Source: Dyadobacter chenhuakuii
Lineage (GTDB): Bacteria > Bacteroidota > Bacteroidia > Cytophagales > Spirosomataceae
DNA length: 64,000 nt
Direction of reading: 5' to 3'
NCBI RefSeq assembly: GCF_023821985.2
Contig: NZ_CP098805.1
Location: 930,001-994,000, forward strand
A model generated the notes under the pieces. The model made no database searches and was not told the DNA's origin. It saw only the letters and a list, made by a program, of their open reading frames with translations. Below, one piece after another: positions 25,840-34,485 of the stretch. The number at the start of each line of letters is the position of its first letter. The stretch's first letter is position 1. The position numbers were made by a program, and so were the translations under genes.

Positions 25840-26958
25840 TCATACCGCCCCGATGATCCGGTCGATATCAACATAAAACCGGCCTGATTCTACATTCATC
25901 CCAAGCAGGATCTTGCGGCAGGTGTCCGTCGTGATCGCCCCGCCCAGTGCAACGGCGGACCCTAACTGCGGCCAGGATGAAATCGTTTTTCCAACCTCAT
26001 GCAACGAAGCTTTCAGACGTTCCGAAATTTCATTTGTATTAATTATTTTTCCCACAATTTGTATCTTTTCCTGTGTTGAGAGGTTTTTCAAACTGCTGGG
26101 GTCAATGTCCGGAAGCAAGCCGTGCAGGATGGGACGCTGCGGCTCTTTGTCGAAACGCTCGATATCGATCATTCCCCGGTCGCTGGTGTCCATAACGACC
26201 GGAATTTCAAAATGTCGTGCCCTGTGCCGTGCGAGCACTTTAATGTCGAGGCCATCGCACACTTCCACGAGCATATCGAGCTTTCCGTTTTCTGTCAGAA
26301 AATCATCGATGTTGCCTTCTGAAATCCCGTTGCGGAAGATCCGCACCTGGATAAACGGATCGATTTCCGCAATGGCGCGCGCAGCAGTAACAGACTTGTT
26401 CATGCCCAGGTTGTGCGTACTGGTCTGAATGCGGTTTAAGTTTGAAAGTTCAATGAGATCATAATCGGCCAGCCGCAATTCGCCCACGGACCTTTCGGTC
26501 GCCAGCGTCATGGCAACCGCATGCCCGATCGACAGACCAATGATGCCAATCTTTTTGGTAGACAATAATTGTTGTTCCTCACGGGTGATCTTACAATTGT
26601 TCCGATTGGTCCTGACCCTGCCAAATTCTTCATTATCAAGCAAATGTACCAGCCTCCTGCTCCAAGGATAATACACCCAAACACCATATTCCTGAAATGT
26701 CAGTCCGCCGAGGTGTTCCTGTATGCCGGCGTCTGATTGTTCCGGACTGAGCCTGATGGCGGGATTTTTAATTTTTACAAGTTCAAAAAGCTGATCGTAA
26801 ATAGTGTCAAACAGCATAATGCCTGGGTTCCGCTCCATAAGAACCTCCAGCCTTTTTTTGTCCTCCAAATGACGCAGGCGAAAGAAAAGCGGTCTGAATG
26901 TATCTTCCAGTCGCTCAGAAGTCCTTTCTTGGGGCTTTGTTAATGTATCCATATACAT
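25840..26958 (-). CDS. ThiF/E1-like adenylating-fold protein (Rv1355c-type, without nitroreductase domain)
   Basis: Protein of 372 residues from ATG 26958; the longer frame begins at TTG, and ATG 26952 is also possible. A helical N-terminal domain of about 130 residues precedes the E1 nucleotide-binding fold. That fold shows KIGIIGLSIGHAVAMTL (about 136-152), then LRLADYDLIELSNLNR with D165/D167 and N173/R176, the usual E1 ATP-binding residues. I see no catalytic cysteine and no Zn Cys pairs, and the nitroreductase half of Rv1355c-like proteins is absent. A separate biosynthetic or binding role is likely. It lies 48 bp downstream of the acyltransferase at 27007, so the two form an operon. Confidence 0.75.
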   Translation of the reverse strand: MYMDTLTKPQERTSERLEDTFRPLFFRLRHLEDKKRLEVLMERNPGIMLFDTIYDQLFELVKIKNPAIRLSPEQSDAGIQEHLGGLTFQEYGVWVYYPWSRRLVHLLDNEEFGRVRTNRNNCKITREEQQLLSTKKIGIIGLSIGHAVAMTLATERSVGELRLADYDLIELSNLNRIQTSTHNLGMNKSVTAARAIAEIDPFIQVRIFRNGISEGNIDDFLTENGKLDMLVEVCDGLDIKVLARHRARHFEIPVVMDTSDRGMIDIERFDKEPQRPILHGLLPDIDPSSLKNLSTQEKIQIVGKIINTNEISERLKASLHEVGKTISSWPQLGSAVALGGAITTDTCRKILLGMNVESGRFYVDIDRIIGAV

Positions 26959-27006
26959 TCTGTCCGGAATTTTGGTTTGAGTTTTTTTGTGTAAAATCAA
27001 TGTCTA

Positions 27007-27792
27007 TTAAGCGCTGACGGCATTATATTCAGCAAGATGCGATTTACTTCCAAGCTGTGCTTTTCCAGTTTTTTCTGAGAAATGATCGCCTAAGACATCG
27101 ATGCCGTATCTGCAAACAATTCCGGCGAGAATGGCGCGGTTAATGTGCTTTTGCGACATACTGTGGATCTCCGAAAGCACAGCAGCCGAGGAAGTGGGAA
27201 ATTTAAAGCCTGGATAACCATTGTCATTCTGCTCTGCATAAATTCCTGCCATCATCGGCAGCAGATCCGCATGATACTTCACCGCATTCGTCGAACACGA
27301 GTAAAGGCAATATTTGGCATTATCTAAAATCGAAATCCCAATCGCCGCCAACATGGCAAATCTGCACAACCCTAACCCCCGGAACTCGTCCGAAACCGCA
27401 ACCCTGCTCAACTCGACGGTAGCGTCCCTGAAATGCAGGTTATTGCCGGATTTTATATCAAAAGCATATTCGGTTGGAAGTGAATCAGACATGTCGGGCT
27501 TGATTCCGAGGCCAAACTTATGGTTAATGCTTGCCAGCTGTTTTTCTATCGCTGTATTAACCTGCCTTCTCACCACCCGGATCGTGGCGATTTGTCGCCC
27601 TTCGGAAAATATTCCAATCAGGTTTGCTTTCCAGTCACTTGGCAGCAGATCATATTTATTGTCCAGATATTCTTCTGAATATTCTTTCTGGTAAATCTTT
27701 CTTCTCAGGGCAAGGTGGTCTGTTAAATCGGCCTGGCTTTTAAGTTCTCTGAGTTCAAAATGGCTGAGTAAATACTGGAAGTTAAATTCCAT
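27007..27792 (-). CDS. FeeM-like GNAT N-acyltransferase
   Basis: Protein of 261 residues from ATG 27792; the longer frame starts at TTG. The layout matches N-acyl amino acid synthase/LuxI-like GNATs: ELRELKSQADLTDHLALRRK IYQKEYSEEY at the N-terminus, IATIRVVRRQ, then the acetyl-CoA-type loop SRVAVSDEFRGLGLCRFAML and CLYSCSTNAVKYHADLLPMM. Such enzymes move an acyl chain from acyl-ACP to an amino acid or amine. The substrate is unknown. It is the first gene of a two-gene unit with the E1-like protein. Confidence 0.7.
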   Translation of the reverse strand: MEFNFQYLLSHFELRELKSQADLTDHLALRRKIYQKEYSEEYLDNKYDLLPSDWKANLIGIFSEGRQIATIRVVRRQVNTAIEKQLASINHKFGLGIKPDMSDSLPTEYAFDIKSGNNLHFRDATVELSRVAVSDEFRGLGLCRFAMLAAIGISILDNAKYCLYSCSTNAVKYHADLLPMMAGIYAEQNDNGYPGFKFPTSSAAVLSEIHSMSQKHINRAILAGIVCRYGIDVLGDHFSEKTGKAQLGSKSHLAEYNAVSA

Positions 27793-27957
27793 TGGAGTAG
27801 ATTTTAAGTTTAAAACAAATGGCTGGAAATCCGTAACTAATGCGACGGACAAAACTACTGTCTGCTGACAGGCCAGGCTTTAAACATTCATTAAGAAGTA
27901 TTAAGAATTATAAAAATGAAGGGAAGGCTTTACGCCCATAGGTAAAACAGGAAAGAT

Positions 27958-30384
27958 CTATTCACTACGTAAGGATTTGACCGGGTTCATCAACGCCGTC
28001 GCAACCGTTTTGCCGCCAATAGATATGAGTACCAACACCATCACCAACAGGGCAGGAGCGGAAAAAAGCCACCAACTCAGTTCAATGCGGACAGCGTAAT
28101 GCGCCAGCCAGTTTTTGACCAGTAAGAAGGTGATTGGTAAGCCGATGAGTATGGCTATGGATACAGTTCTGATAAAATCTTTGGACAACAAAAGCATGAG
28201 GCTTGTGGTGCTTGCCCCGATTACCTTGCGGATCCCGATTTCTTTGGTTCGCTTTGAGACAGTGAAAGTTGCAAGTCCGAACAGGCCAAAGCAGGAGATC
28301 AGGATGGCAAAGCCAGTTAGTGCGCCGAAAACCTGCTGGAAGCGGTCATCGGATTTATATTGTTTGTCGTATTCGCTGTCTAAAAAGAAATAGCTGAATG
28401 GTGCGTAAGGGAAGTTGGCCTCATAAACTTTTTTCAATGAAGCGAGCTGTTCATCCGCGTTTCCTGTTGTAAATTTCACACTTGCAAACGAGCGGAAGTA
28501 CGGAGAATACAGGTGGATGATTGGAATGTGGGCAGCTTTTGGTGATTCGTAATGATAATTTTTGACAACGCCCCGGATGGTTGCCTTGCGTCCCCACATA
28601 TCAACACCCTTACCGATGGCCGCTTCGGGCGTCGCAAACCCCCAAAGCCGGATAGTTTCTTCATTGACGATCAGCTGCCGATTGGTGGTGTCCGAAAAAC
28701 CGTGAATTGTCAGCGCATCGAAGTTTTTTCCAGCGAGCAGCTTAACGCCCATTACACTAAAAAACGAAGTGTCAGCCTCCGTAATATAATAATTGTAATA
28801 CGTTTTCTTAGCGGCCCCGGACGGATTCAGGCCAGTCGTCGTCCCCATTTGCGTCGATCCCAGCCCTGGCACCGTTCCCGAAAATGAAACCGATTCAACA
28901 TTAGACTGAGCAAGCAGCATTTGCCTGAACGCAACATTATCCTTGTGCGCGTCACTCGCCACAGGAGCTTCAACCACCAGCGTATGGTCCATGTTGAGGC
29001 CAAGATTTTGCTGCCTTAAAAACTTCACCTGCCGGTATACCGCAAACGTTTGGACAAGCAGGATAATGGTCACTGTAAACTGAAAAACAACCAAAGCCTT
29101 GCGAAGGAATACGCCTTTCGCCGAACGGGAGAACTGCCCTTTCAGCACAGCGGCGGGATCAAACGAAGAGAGAACAAAGGCCGGGTAAAACCCCGATAAA
29201 GAAATACTCAATAACAGGAACGTCCCGAGACTCTCCCAAAAAAATGCATCTTCAAAAACAACAAAACCCTCGGGCAGCCCCGCCATCTCAATAAATACCG
29301 AAGCAAAAGCTGCTACCAACACGACCGCCACAATTCCCGCCAGCACATTGATGAGCACAGCTTCCATGAAAATCTGTGTCCTTATCTGACCACTCGTTGA
29401 ACCAACCACTTTCCGCATGCCAATTTCCCGCGCGCGGTCAAGCGCCTTGGAGGTGGTAAGGTTTACATAATTTACGAAAGCAGTCAACAACACAAGAAAT
29501 GCTACGCCCAGCAGGAAATATACCGACTGCGCATCGCCGCCCGGTTCAGTCTCATAAGTCTTGTTAGAATGCAGGTGAATATCGCTGATCTTCTGCGCAA
29601 CAACCCGCTCATTGACTATCTTCTTTTCGCTGACCAGCCGGTCACTGAACGCAGCCAGCGATTTTGTAAATGCTTCGTAAGTCGTATTTGCGTCCAGTTG
29701 AAGATAAGTGTATGTGTTATTGTTGTTCCAATTATCATCCGATTCGCCAAAATCCGACATCATGGTTGGGTAAGATACGATCATGTCCAATTTCAGATGT
29801 GTGTTTGCCGGGCTATCCGGCACCACGCCCACCACTTCGAGCAGAATGGTGCCATTTCTTCGCGGCATTTTTAACGTTTTGCCCAGGACGTCGAGCGTAT
29901 TGAAATAAGTCAGCGCCAATGATTCTGTCAGGATAACCTGCCGCGGTTTGGTAAAAAGATTTTTTCGGCTGCCCCTGAGCAGCGGATAATGGAACATTGA
30001 AAAAAAGGCCGAGTCGACTGCGTAGACATTGTTCACCAGATAATATTTATCGTCCAGCTGAACGGTCACATTCGGCTTTCGCAACGGGTAAGCACGCGTG
30101 AAATTAACAACCTCACTCATTTCGCGCATCGCCGTGGGCCCAACTGGCGGATACATTTCAGCGTCCTGTGCATCCAATGCGCCATTGTTCAGATAATCCA
30201 TAGAGATCCGCACAACCTGCTCAGACAGCGGATAAGATTTTTCATAGCTCATTTCAAACCGCACATACTGAATGATCAGCAACGCCACAGCCAATCCAGT
30301 CGCCAGACCCACGACATTAATCACGGTAAACGTGTTGTCCTTCCTGATAATCCGAAGGGCGATTTTGAGGTAATTTGTAAGCAT
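27958..30384 (-). CDS. FtsX/MacB-like ABC transporter permease, paralogue 1
   Basis: Protein of 808 residues with the duplicated Bacteroidota layout. There is a first helix (INVVGLATGLAVALLIIQYV), a MacB periplasmic domain, three helices (VYFLLGVAFLVLLTAFVNYV onward), a second periplasmic domain and three final helices with the FtsX signature TFTVSKRTKEIGIRKVIGAS. These permeases need a separate ATPase, which is not encoded here. It begins 21 bp after the stop of paralogue 2 and is the last gene of that operon. It may extrude a lipid, peptide or toxic compound; the substrate is unknown. Confidence 0.9.
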   Translation of the reverse strand: MLTNYLKIALRIIRKDNTFTVINVVGLATGLAVALLIIQYVRFEMSYEKSYPLSEQVVRISMDYLNNGALDAQDAEMYPPVGPTAMREMSEVVNFTRAYPLRKPNVTVQLDDKYYLVNNVYAVDSAFFSMFHYPLLRGSRKNLFTKPRQVILTESLALTYFNTLDVLGKTLKMPRRNGTILLEVVGVVPDSPANTHLKLDMIVSYPTMMSDFGESDDNWNNNNTYTYLQLDANTTYEAFTKSLAAFSDRLVSEKKIVNERVVAQKISDIHLHSNKTYETEPGGDAQSVYFLLGVAFLVLLTAFVNYVNLTTSKALDRAREIGMRKVVGSTSGQIRTQIFMEAVLINVLAGIVAVVLVAAFASVFIEMAGLPEGFVVFEDAFFWESLGTFLLLSISLSGFYPAFVLSSFDPAAVLKGQFSRSAKGVFLRKALVVFQFTVTIILLVQTFAVYRQVKFLRQQNLGLNMDHTLVVEAPVASDAHKDNVAFRQMLLAQSNVESVSFSGTVPGLGSTQMGTTTGLNPSGAAKKTYYNYYITEADTSFFSVMGVKLLAGKNFDALTIHGFSDTTNRQLIVNEETIRLWGFATPEAAIGKGVDMWGRKATIRGVVKNYHYESPKAAHIPIIHLYSPYFRSFASVKFTTGNADEQLASLKKVYEANFPYAPFSYFFLDSEYDKQYKSDDRFQQVFGALTGFAILISCFGLFGLATFTVSKRTKEIGIRKVIGASTTSLMLLLSKDFIRTVSIAILIGLPITFLLVKNWLAHYAVRIELSWWLFSAPALLVMVLVLISIGGKTVATALMNPVKSLRSE

Positions 30385-30405
30385 GTTGATTAGCTGTTTG
30401 ATGCC

Positions 30406-32826
30406 TTAATGGCTTTTCAGGATCTCTACCGGGTTACTTCTTGCTGCCTTCATCGTCTGCGAGCCGATCATGATACAAGCGATCAGCGATACCACCAGCA
30501 AGCCGGCGGATAGCTCGGCAATTTGAACCGGTGTATGATAAGGGAAGTTCGTAAGCACAAACGATTCGAAGAAAAGATATGTAGCAGGAATAGCAATCAA
30601 TGCTGACATAGACAGCAACACAACAAAACCACGGCTCAACAGGAAAACTAGGCTGCCGGAGCTGGCTCCCATCACTTTCCGGATACCGATTTCTTTCAAT
30701 CTTGTCTCCGTTGTGAATACTACCATTCCAAACAATCCCATGGAGGCAATGGAAATGGCCAGGATTGAAAGGAAGCCAATGATCTTGATTATGGTTGAGA
30801 ATTCGCTGTAAGCATCTTCAATCTCTTCGTCATAAAATTTCGCCTTAAAAGGATGGATCCGATCAATTTTCTTCCATCCGGACTCGATTTTGGCCATGGT
30901 TGCCGGCATGTCCGCGCTTTGTATCTTGGCATTAATAACGGCTCGGTCCTCAGGTGTCCAGAACATGAATGCTACGGGTTCGATGAGGTTGTCTACTTTG
31001 CCATAGTGAAAGTCCTTAATGACGCCGACAATCTTCATTTTGCGGTCTTTTATTCGAAAACTGCTGAACATAACCTGTTTTCCGATTGCTTCCTGGGGAT
31101 CACCTAAGTTAAACCACTTCAAAACCTGCTGGTTGACAATCACTTCGCTAGCTGCTTCGGCTGTGGTGGGCCGCGTCACAAAATTTTCACCGGCGAGCAG
31201 CTTGTAATTGTGCAAAGACAGGTAATTTTCGTCAATGTGGTTGGTCATGACGAGTGCAGAGTCCTGCGAATCCTTGTATTTCATATGACCGCCCCATGCA
31301 TTGCCAACGGCGGTGATGATCAGCGATCTGGATAACGCAGTTACTTCCGGCATTTCCTGTAATTGTTTAAGCAGTGCCTCAGGCTTATTTCCCTGCATGT
31401 CAATGTTCAGGATGTTTTCGGTATTAAAACCCAGGTCCAATGCAAGAATGTTTTTATACTGAACATAGCCCACGGCGGTTGTTGTTATGAAAATCAATGT
31501 GACCGTGTACTGAACCACCACCAAAGCGCGCCTGAGTGTCACATTCTTGAACACTTTTACCGATGAAACATTCCCGAGCGCATGGATTGCACTCACTTTC
31601 GAAAAAAACAATGCAGGCATGACACCGGCAATGACGCCCACAGTAACTGAGAAAAATACAAAGGCTGCTACGGTTGTGGGCGTGAGGTCGAGCTTCACCG
31701 TGCGTTGCATTTGCGGGGCAATATTAATCAGTTGTGGCCGCAGGGTGAGGAAAATGAAATAGGAGAGAACCAGGGCAGCAAGCGAAATCAGGATCGCCTC
31801 CGCCAAAAATTGCTGCCATATCTGGCCCTTGCGGGCGCCTATGGCCTTGCGGAGGCCTATTTCTTTGAAGCGGCGCGTTGCACGCGCTATCGATAGATTG
31901 GTATAATTGAAACAAGCAGACAAAATCACAACAAATGCAAGACCACTCAGTATCCAAAGTACGATCGGTGGCATATGCGGGTTCACCGAGCCGCTCATGG
32001 AGCCGGAGTGGAGATCCTCGCCAATTACAATGTCGTGCAATGGTAGCAGTTCGAGCTGGATATTTGTTTGCTCTTCGGCGAGATTTTCTTTGTTTGCAAT
32101 CGCGTCGAGCTGTGTATGGATGGCAGCCAGATTGGCATTTTCCGGCAGCATCAAATATACGGAGTTGGAAAACATGTTTGCCCATTTACCAAACTCCCTG
32201 TCATTCTTGTTGAGCTGTTGGGCCGTTGATAACGATACCAGCGCCTCAAAACTGATATGTGAAAAAAAGGGAACATCCTTTATGATCCCGGTGACCTGAT
32301 AATCTAATGTATCAAATTTGACTGCCTTGCCGAGCGCTGGTCCGTTGCCAAATAATTTTTTCGCCGCTGTTTCTGTAAGAACGACTGAGTAGGGATCTTT
32401 CAGGGCTGTTTCGGGGTTGCCTTCCAGCATTGGAAATGTAAACATCCTGAACAGCGAAGGCTCCGCCCAGAAGCCCTTGATAGGAAGCACATTGTCACCA
32501 ACTGTAGCGTCCTGCAGGAAGTCATTCCGCAGAATCGCCACTTCTTCGACACCAGTCACTTTTTCCCTGATGAGCTGACCCGTCTTAATGGAAGTCGATG
32601 AATACTTGCTGCTGCCTTGTTCGCCCTTGAAAGTCGCCACATTGGTGATGCGATAGATCCGTTTACCATGCTTATGAAATTTGTCATACGAACGCAGGTC
32701 AAGCACAAATGCAATCAGCAGTAGGCCGACAGACATGCTGATAGCAAGACCGACAACATTGATGGACGAGAAGAGTTTGTTACGCAATAAACCACGTCCT
32801 GATGTTTTGAAGTAGCTTCCGATCAT
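30406..32826 (-). CDS. FtsX/MacB-like ABC transporter permease, paralogue 2
   Basis: Protein of 806 residues with the same domain order as its neighbour: an N-terminal helix (SSINVVGLAISMSVGLLLIA), a MacB periplasmic domain, an FtsX block (IARATRRFKEIGLRKAIGAR), a second periplasmic domain, and an FtsX block (FTTETRLKEIGIRKVMGASS). It is the first gene of a two-permease operon. A sigma-54-like promoter lies 31 bp before its ATG, with a dyad further up. Confidence 0.9.
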   Translation of the reverse strand: MIGSYFKTSGRGLLRNKLFSSINVVGLAISMSVGLLLIAFVLDLRSYDKFHKHGKRIYRITNVATFKGEQGSSKYSSTSIKTGQLIREKVTGVEEVAILRNDFLQDATVGDNVLPIKGFWAEPSLFRMFTFPMLEGNPETALKDPYSVVLTETAAKKLFGNGPALGKAVKFDTLDYQVTGIIKDVPFFSHISFEALVSLSTAQQLNKNDREFGKWANMFSNSVYLMLPENANLAAIHTQLDAIANKENLAEEQTNIQLELLPLHDIVIGEDLHSGSMSGSVNPHMPPIVLWILSGLAFVVILSACFNYTNLSIARATRRFKEIGLRKAIGARKGQIWQQFLAEAILISLAALVLSYFIFLTLRPQLINIAPQMQRTVKLDLTPTTVAAFVFFSVTVGVIAGVMPALFFSKVSAIHALGNVSSVKVFKNVTLRRALVVVQYTVTLIFITTTAVGYVQYKNILALDLGFNTENILNIDMQGNKPEALLKQLQEMPEVTALSRSLIITAVGNAWGGHMKYKDSQDSALVMTNHIDENYLSLHNYKLLAGENFVTRPTTAEAASEVIVNQQVLKWFNLGDPQEAIGKQVMFSSFRIKDRKMKIVGVIKDFHYGKVDNLIEPVAFMFWTPEDRAVINAKIQSADMPATMAKIESGWKKIDRIHPFKAKFYDEEIEDAYSEFSTIIKIIGFLSILAISIASMGLFGMVVFTTETRLKEIGIRKVMGASSGSLVFLLSRGFVVLLSMSALIAIPATYLFFESFVLTNFPYHTPVQIAELSAGLLVVSLIACIMIGSQTMKAARSNPVEILKSH

Positions 32827-32856
32827 AATCCATTAAATAAATATATTTGGAAAAGA

Positions 32857-32871
32857 TCAATATCTATGCCA
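32857..32871 (-). promoter_or_regulatory. Sigma-54-like promoter before the two-permease operon
   Basis: On the minus strand the sequence is TGGCATA-N4-TTGA, close to the sigma-54 -24/-12 consensus TGGCACG-N4-TTGC. It lies 30 bp before the ATG at 32826. The same motif with the same spacing stands before the third permease (36953-36967). Confidence 0.55.
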
Positions 32872-32924
32872 TGTTTTTAACAGGTTGACAATCAGAAAAT
32901 TAATGCAGCGCTTACCAGCGTTGC

Positions 32925-32940
32925 TGTTCGAAAATGAACG
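32925..32940. promoter_or_regulatory. Dyad, putative activator site for the two-permease operon
   Basis: TGTTCGAAAATGAACG is an imperfect inverted repeat, 54 bp beyond the -24 element. It resembles the perfect dyad at 37019-37034 (pattern TGTyCGAwwwyGrAC). Confidence 0.45.
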
Positions 32941-33006
32941 ATTTGTTCAAGGAAGGAGGACACGTTAAGGCTGCTTATTCAGTCAATGTAAAAATCATCA
33001 GCCCGA

Positions 33007-34410
33007 TCAACGGTCTCTCGCGTCGGCATGCCCGGATGCCCAGTTAATTATGTCGGGATACAAATCTGCGACGGTCTGACCCGGCTTTCTGTTTCTATAT
33101 AAGCGCAGCAATTCCTGATTAAATGTTTTAAATTGTTGAAAACCGCGCGACTCGGTCATGTTGTTCTCAATGCGGTCATTCAGTGAAGCAAATGTTTTCT
33201 GATCAAAAATATCTGAATAAAACAATGTGACTAATCCGTAATTCATATACTCTTCGAAACAAACCAATGCATTATTATACCCTGCGGAAGGTTTGCCCGG
33301 AGTAATCCATTTGGACAAATCTTTGAATGAATTATGAATGGCTTTTTCATGCTTTTCCGCTTCGGGATTCAGGTAAGCATGATTAATTTCGGTAAATGCA
33401 ATCATCATTCGCTGACCTTTCAAAACTCCGGCAGGTTGTGCTTTATCTTTCTCATTAATAAATGGGAAATTGACATGTGCTTGTGCCTCTGTAAAACCAT
33501 TATCCGTTAAAGAACTGGCAGATTGGTTCCATCCGACCAAAGGAGAAAAGATCACTTTGACAGCGGAATTTTTAATGGCTGGAAATTCGCGTGTAAGCCA
33601 GTTTTTCATGCCGGATACATCAATGTTATCCGTGTAATCTTTTTTCAAACTGGTATAGTAAGGCAATTGCTTCTTGTAAAATGCACGGAATCCGGATTTG
33701 CCGGCAAATGTTTCCAAAACCGGAATATAAGGATCCAATTCGTTCTTTTCACCAGATGCTATGCGATTGTAAATGGCTCCGTTTATGATTTTATCGCCAG
33801 AGAAAATATATACATAGCTGTCCATTTTTAAATGCAGATAAAAGAATTCCGGCGAGAGCTGCAACAGCGAATCGACTGACCGTACAGCTGCTTCCTGCTT
33901 ATACGTAGTAAAATGAGTGATTACTTTTTTAAAATAGTCGGTGTCTTTATAAATGGCATTTGTTTCACCGTATCGGGTGAGGGCAATGATGATATTTATT
34001 AACTCATATACTTCCGGAATTTCAATAGACGTTTTACCCTCATTTTTAATTTTATATGCATCATTTAAGGACGCGGGTTTGACTAATTTTTGTATTGAAA
34101 AAGTGCACGTAACTGTGTCTCCCTGGGCTTCTCTTACAATTTTAAAAACACTATTCTTTTTTGGTTTCAGCACCATTGATATGGAATCGGATTCTGATAC
34201 CAGCTTGAATACGGACGAATCCTGTGGCACAACAAAAGCGTAACTGAAATGCCGACCAAGTTTATTTATACCATTGAATTCATCCCGTTGACCATCCAGG
34301 TACATGATTAAATTATCAGAAGATGCATGCAAAACGGGAACTGGATTATGCTGAGCCAGAGCAGTGAGTTTAGTTAAGCAAAAAAATATGAAAACAGGGA
34401 TTAGCTTCAT
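33007..34410 (-). CDS. Exported DUF4932-type protein
   Basis: Protein of 467 residues with a signal peptide (MKLIPVFIFFCLTKLTALAQ). I chose ATG 34410; the longer frame starts at a TTG. The middle (KVIFSPLVGWNQSASSLTDN, then MIAFTEINHAYLNPEAEKHE) resembles DUF4932, in which ExxH-like residues suggest a metallopeptidase fold; catalytic activity is unproven. It lies 75 bp downstream of permease paralogue 3 on the same strand and probably shares its promoter. Confidence 0.65.
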   Translation of the reverse strand: MKLIPVFIFFCLTKLTALAQHNPVPVLHASSDNLIMYLDGQRDEFNGINKLGRHFSYAFVVPQDSSVFKLVSESDSISMVLKPKKNSVFKIVREAQGDTVTCTFSIQKLVKPASLNDAYKIKNEGKTSIEIPEVYELINIIIALTRYGETNAIYKDTDYFKKVITHFTTYKQEAAVRSVDSLLQLSPEFFYLHLKMDSYVYIFSGDKIINGAIYNRIASGEKNELDPYIPVLETFAGKSGFRAFYKKQLPYYTSLKKDYTDNIDVSGMKNWLTREFPAIKNSAVKVIFSPLVGWNQSASSLTDNGFTEAQAHVNFPFINEKDKAQPAGVLKGQRMMIAFTEINHAYLNPEAEKHEKAIHNSFKDLSKWITPGKPSAGYNNALVCFEEYMNYGLVTLFYSDIFDQKTFASLNDRIENNMTESRGFQQFKTFNQELLRLYRNRKPGQTVADLYPDIINWASGHADARDR

Positions 34411-34485
34411 TTTTAAGAAAATCGAAACATGACAAAACAACTAACAGACAATTTAAATAATTGTGAAATTCCCGCGGCTAAAATC

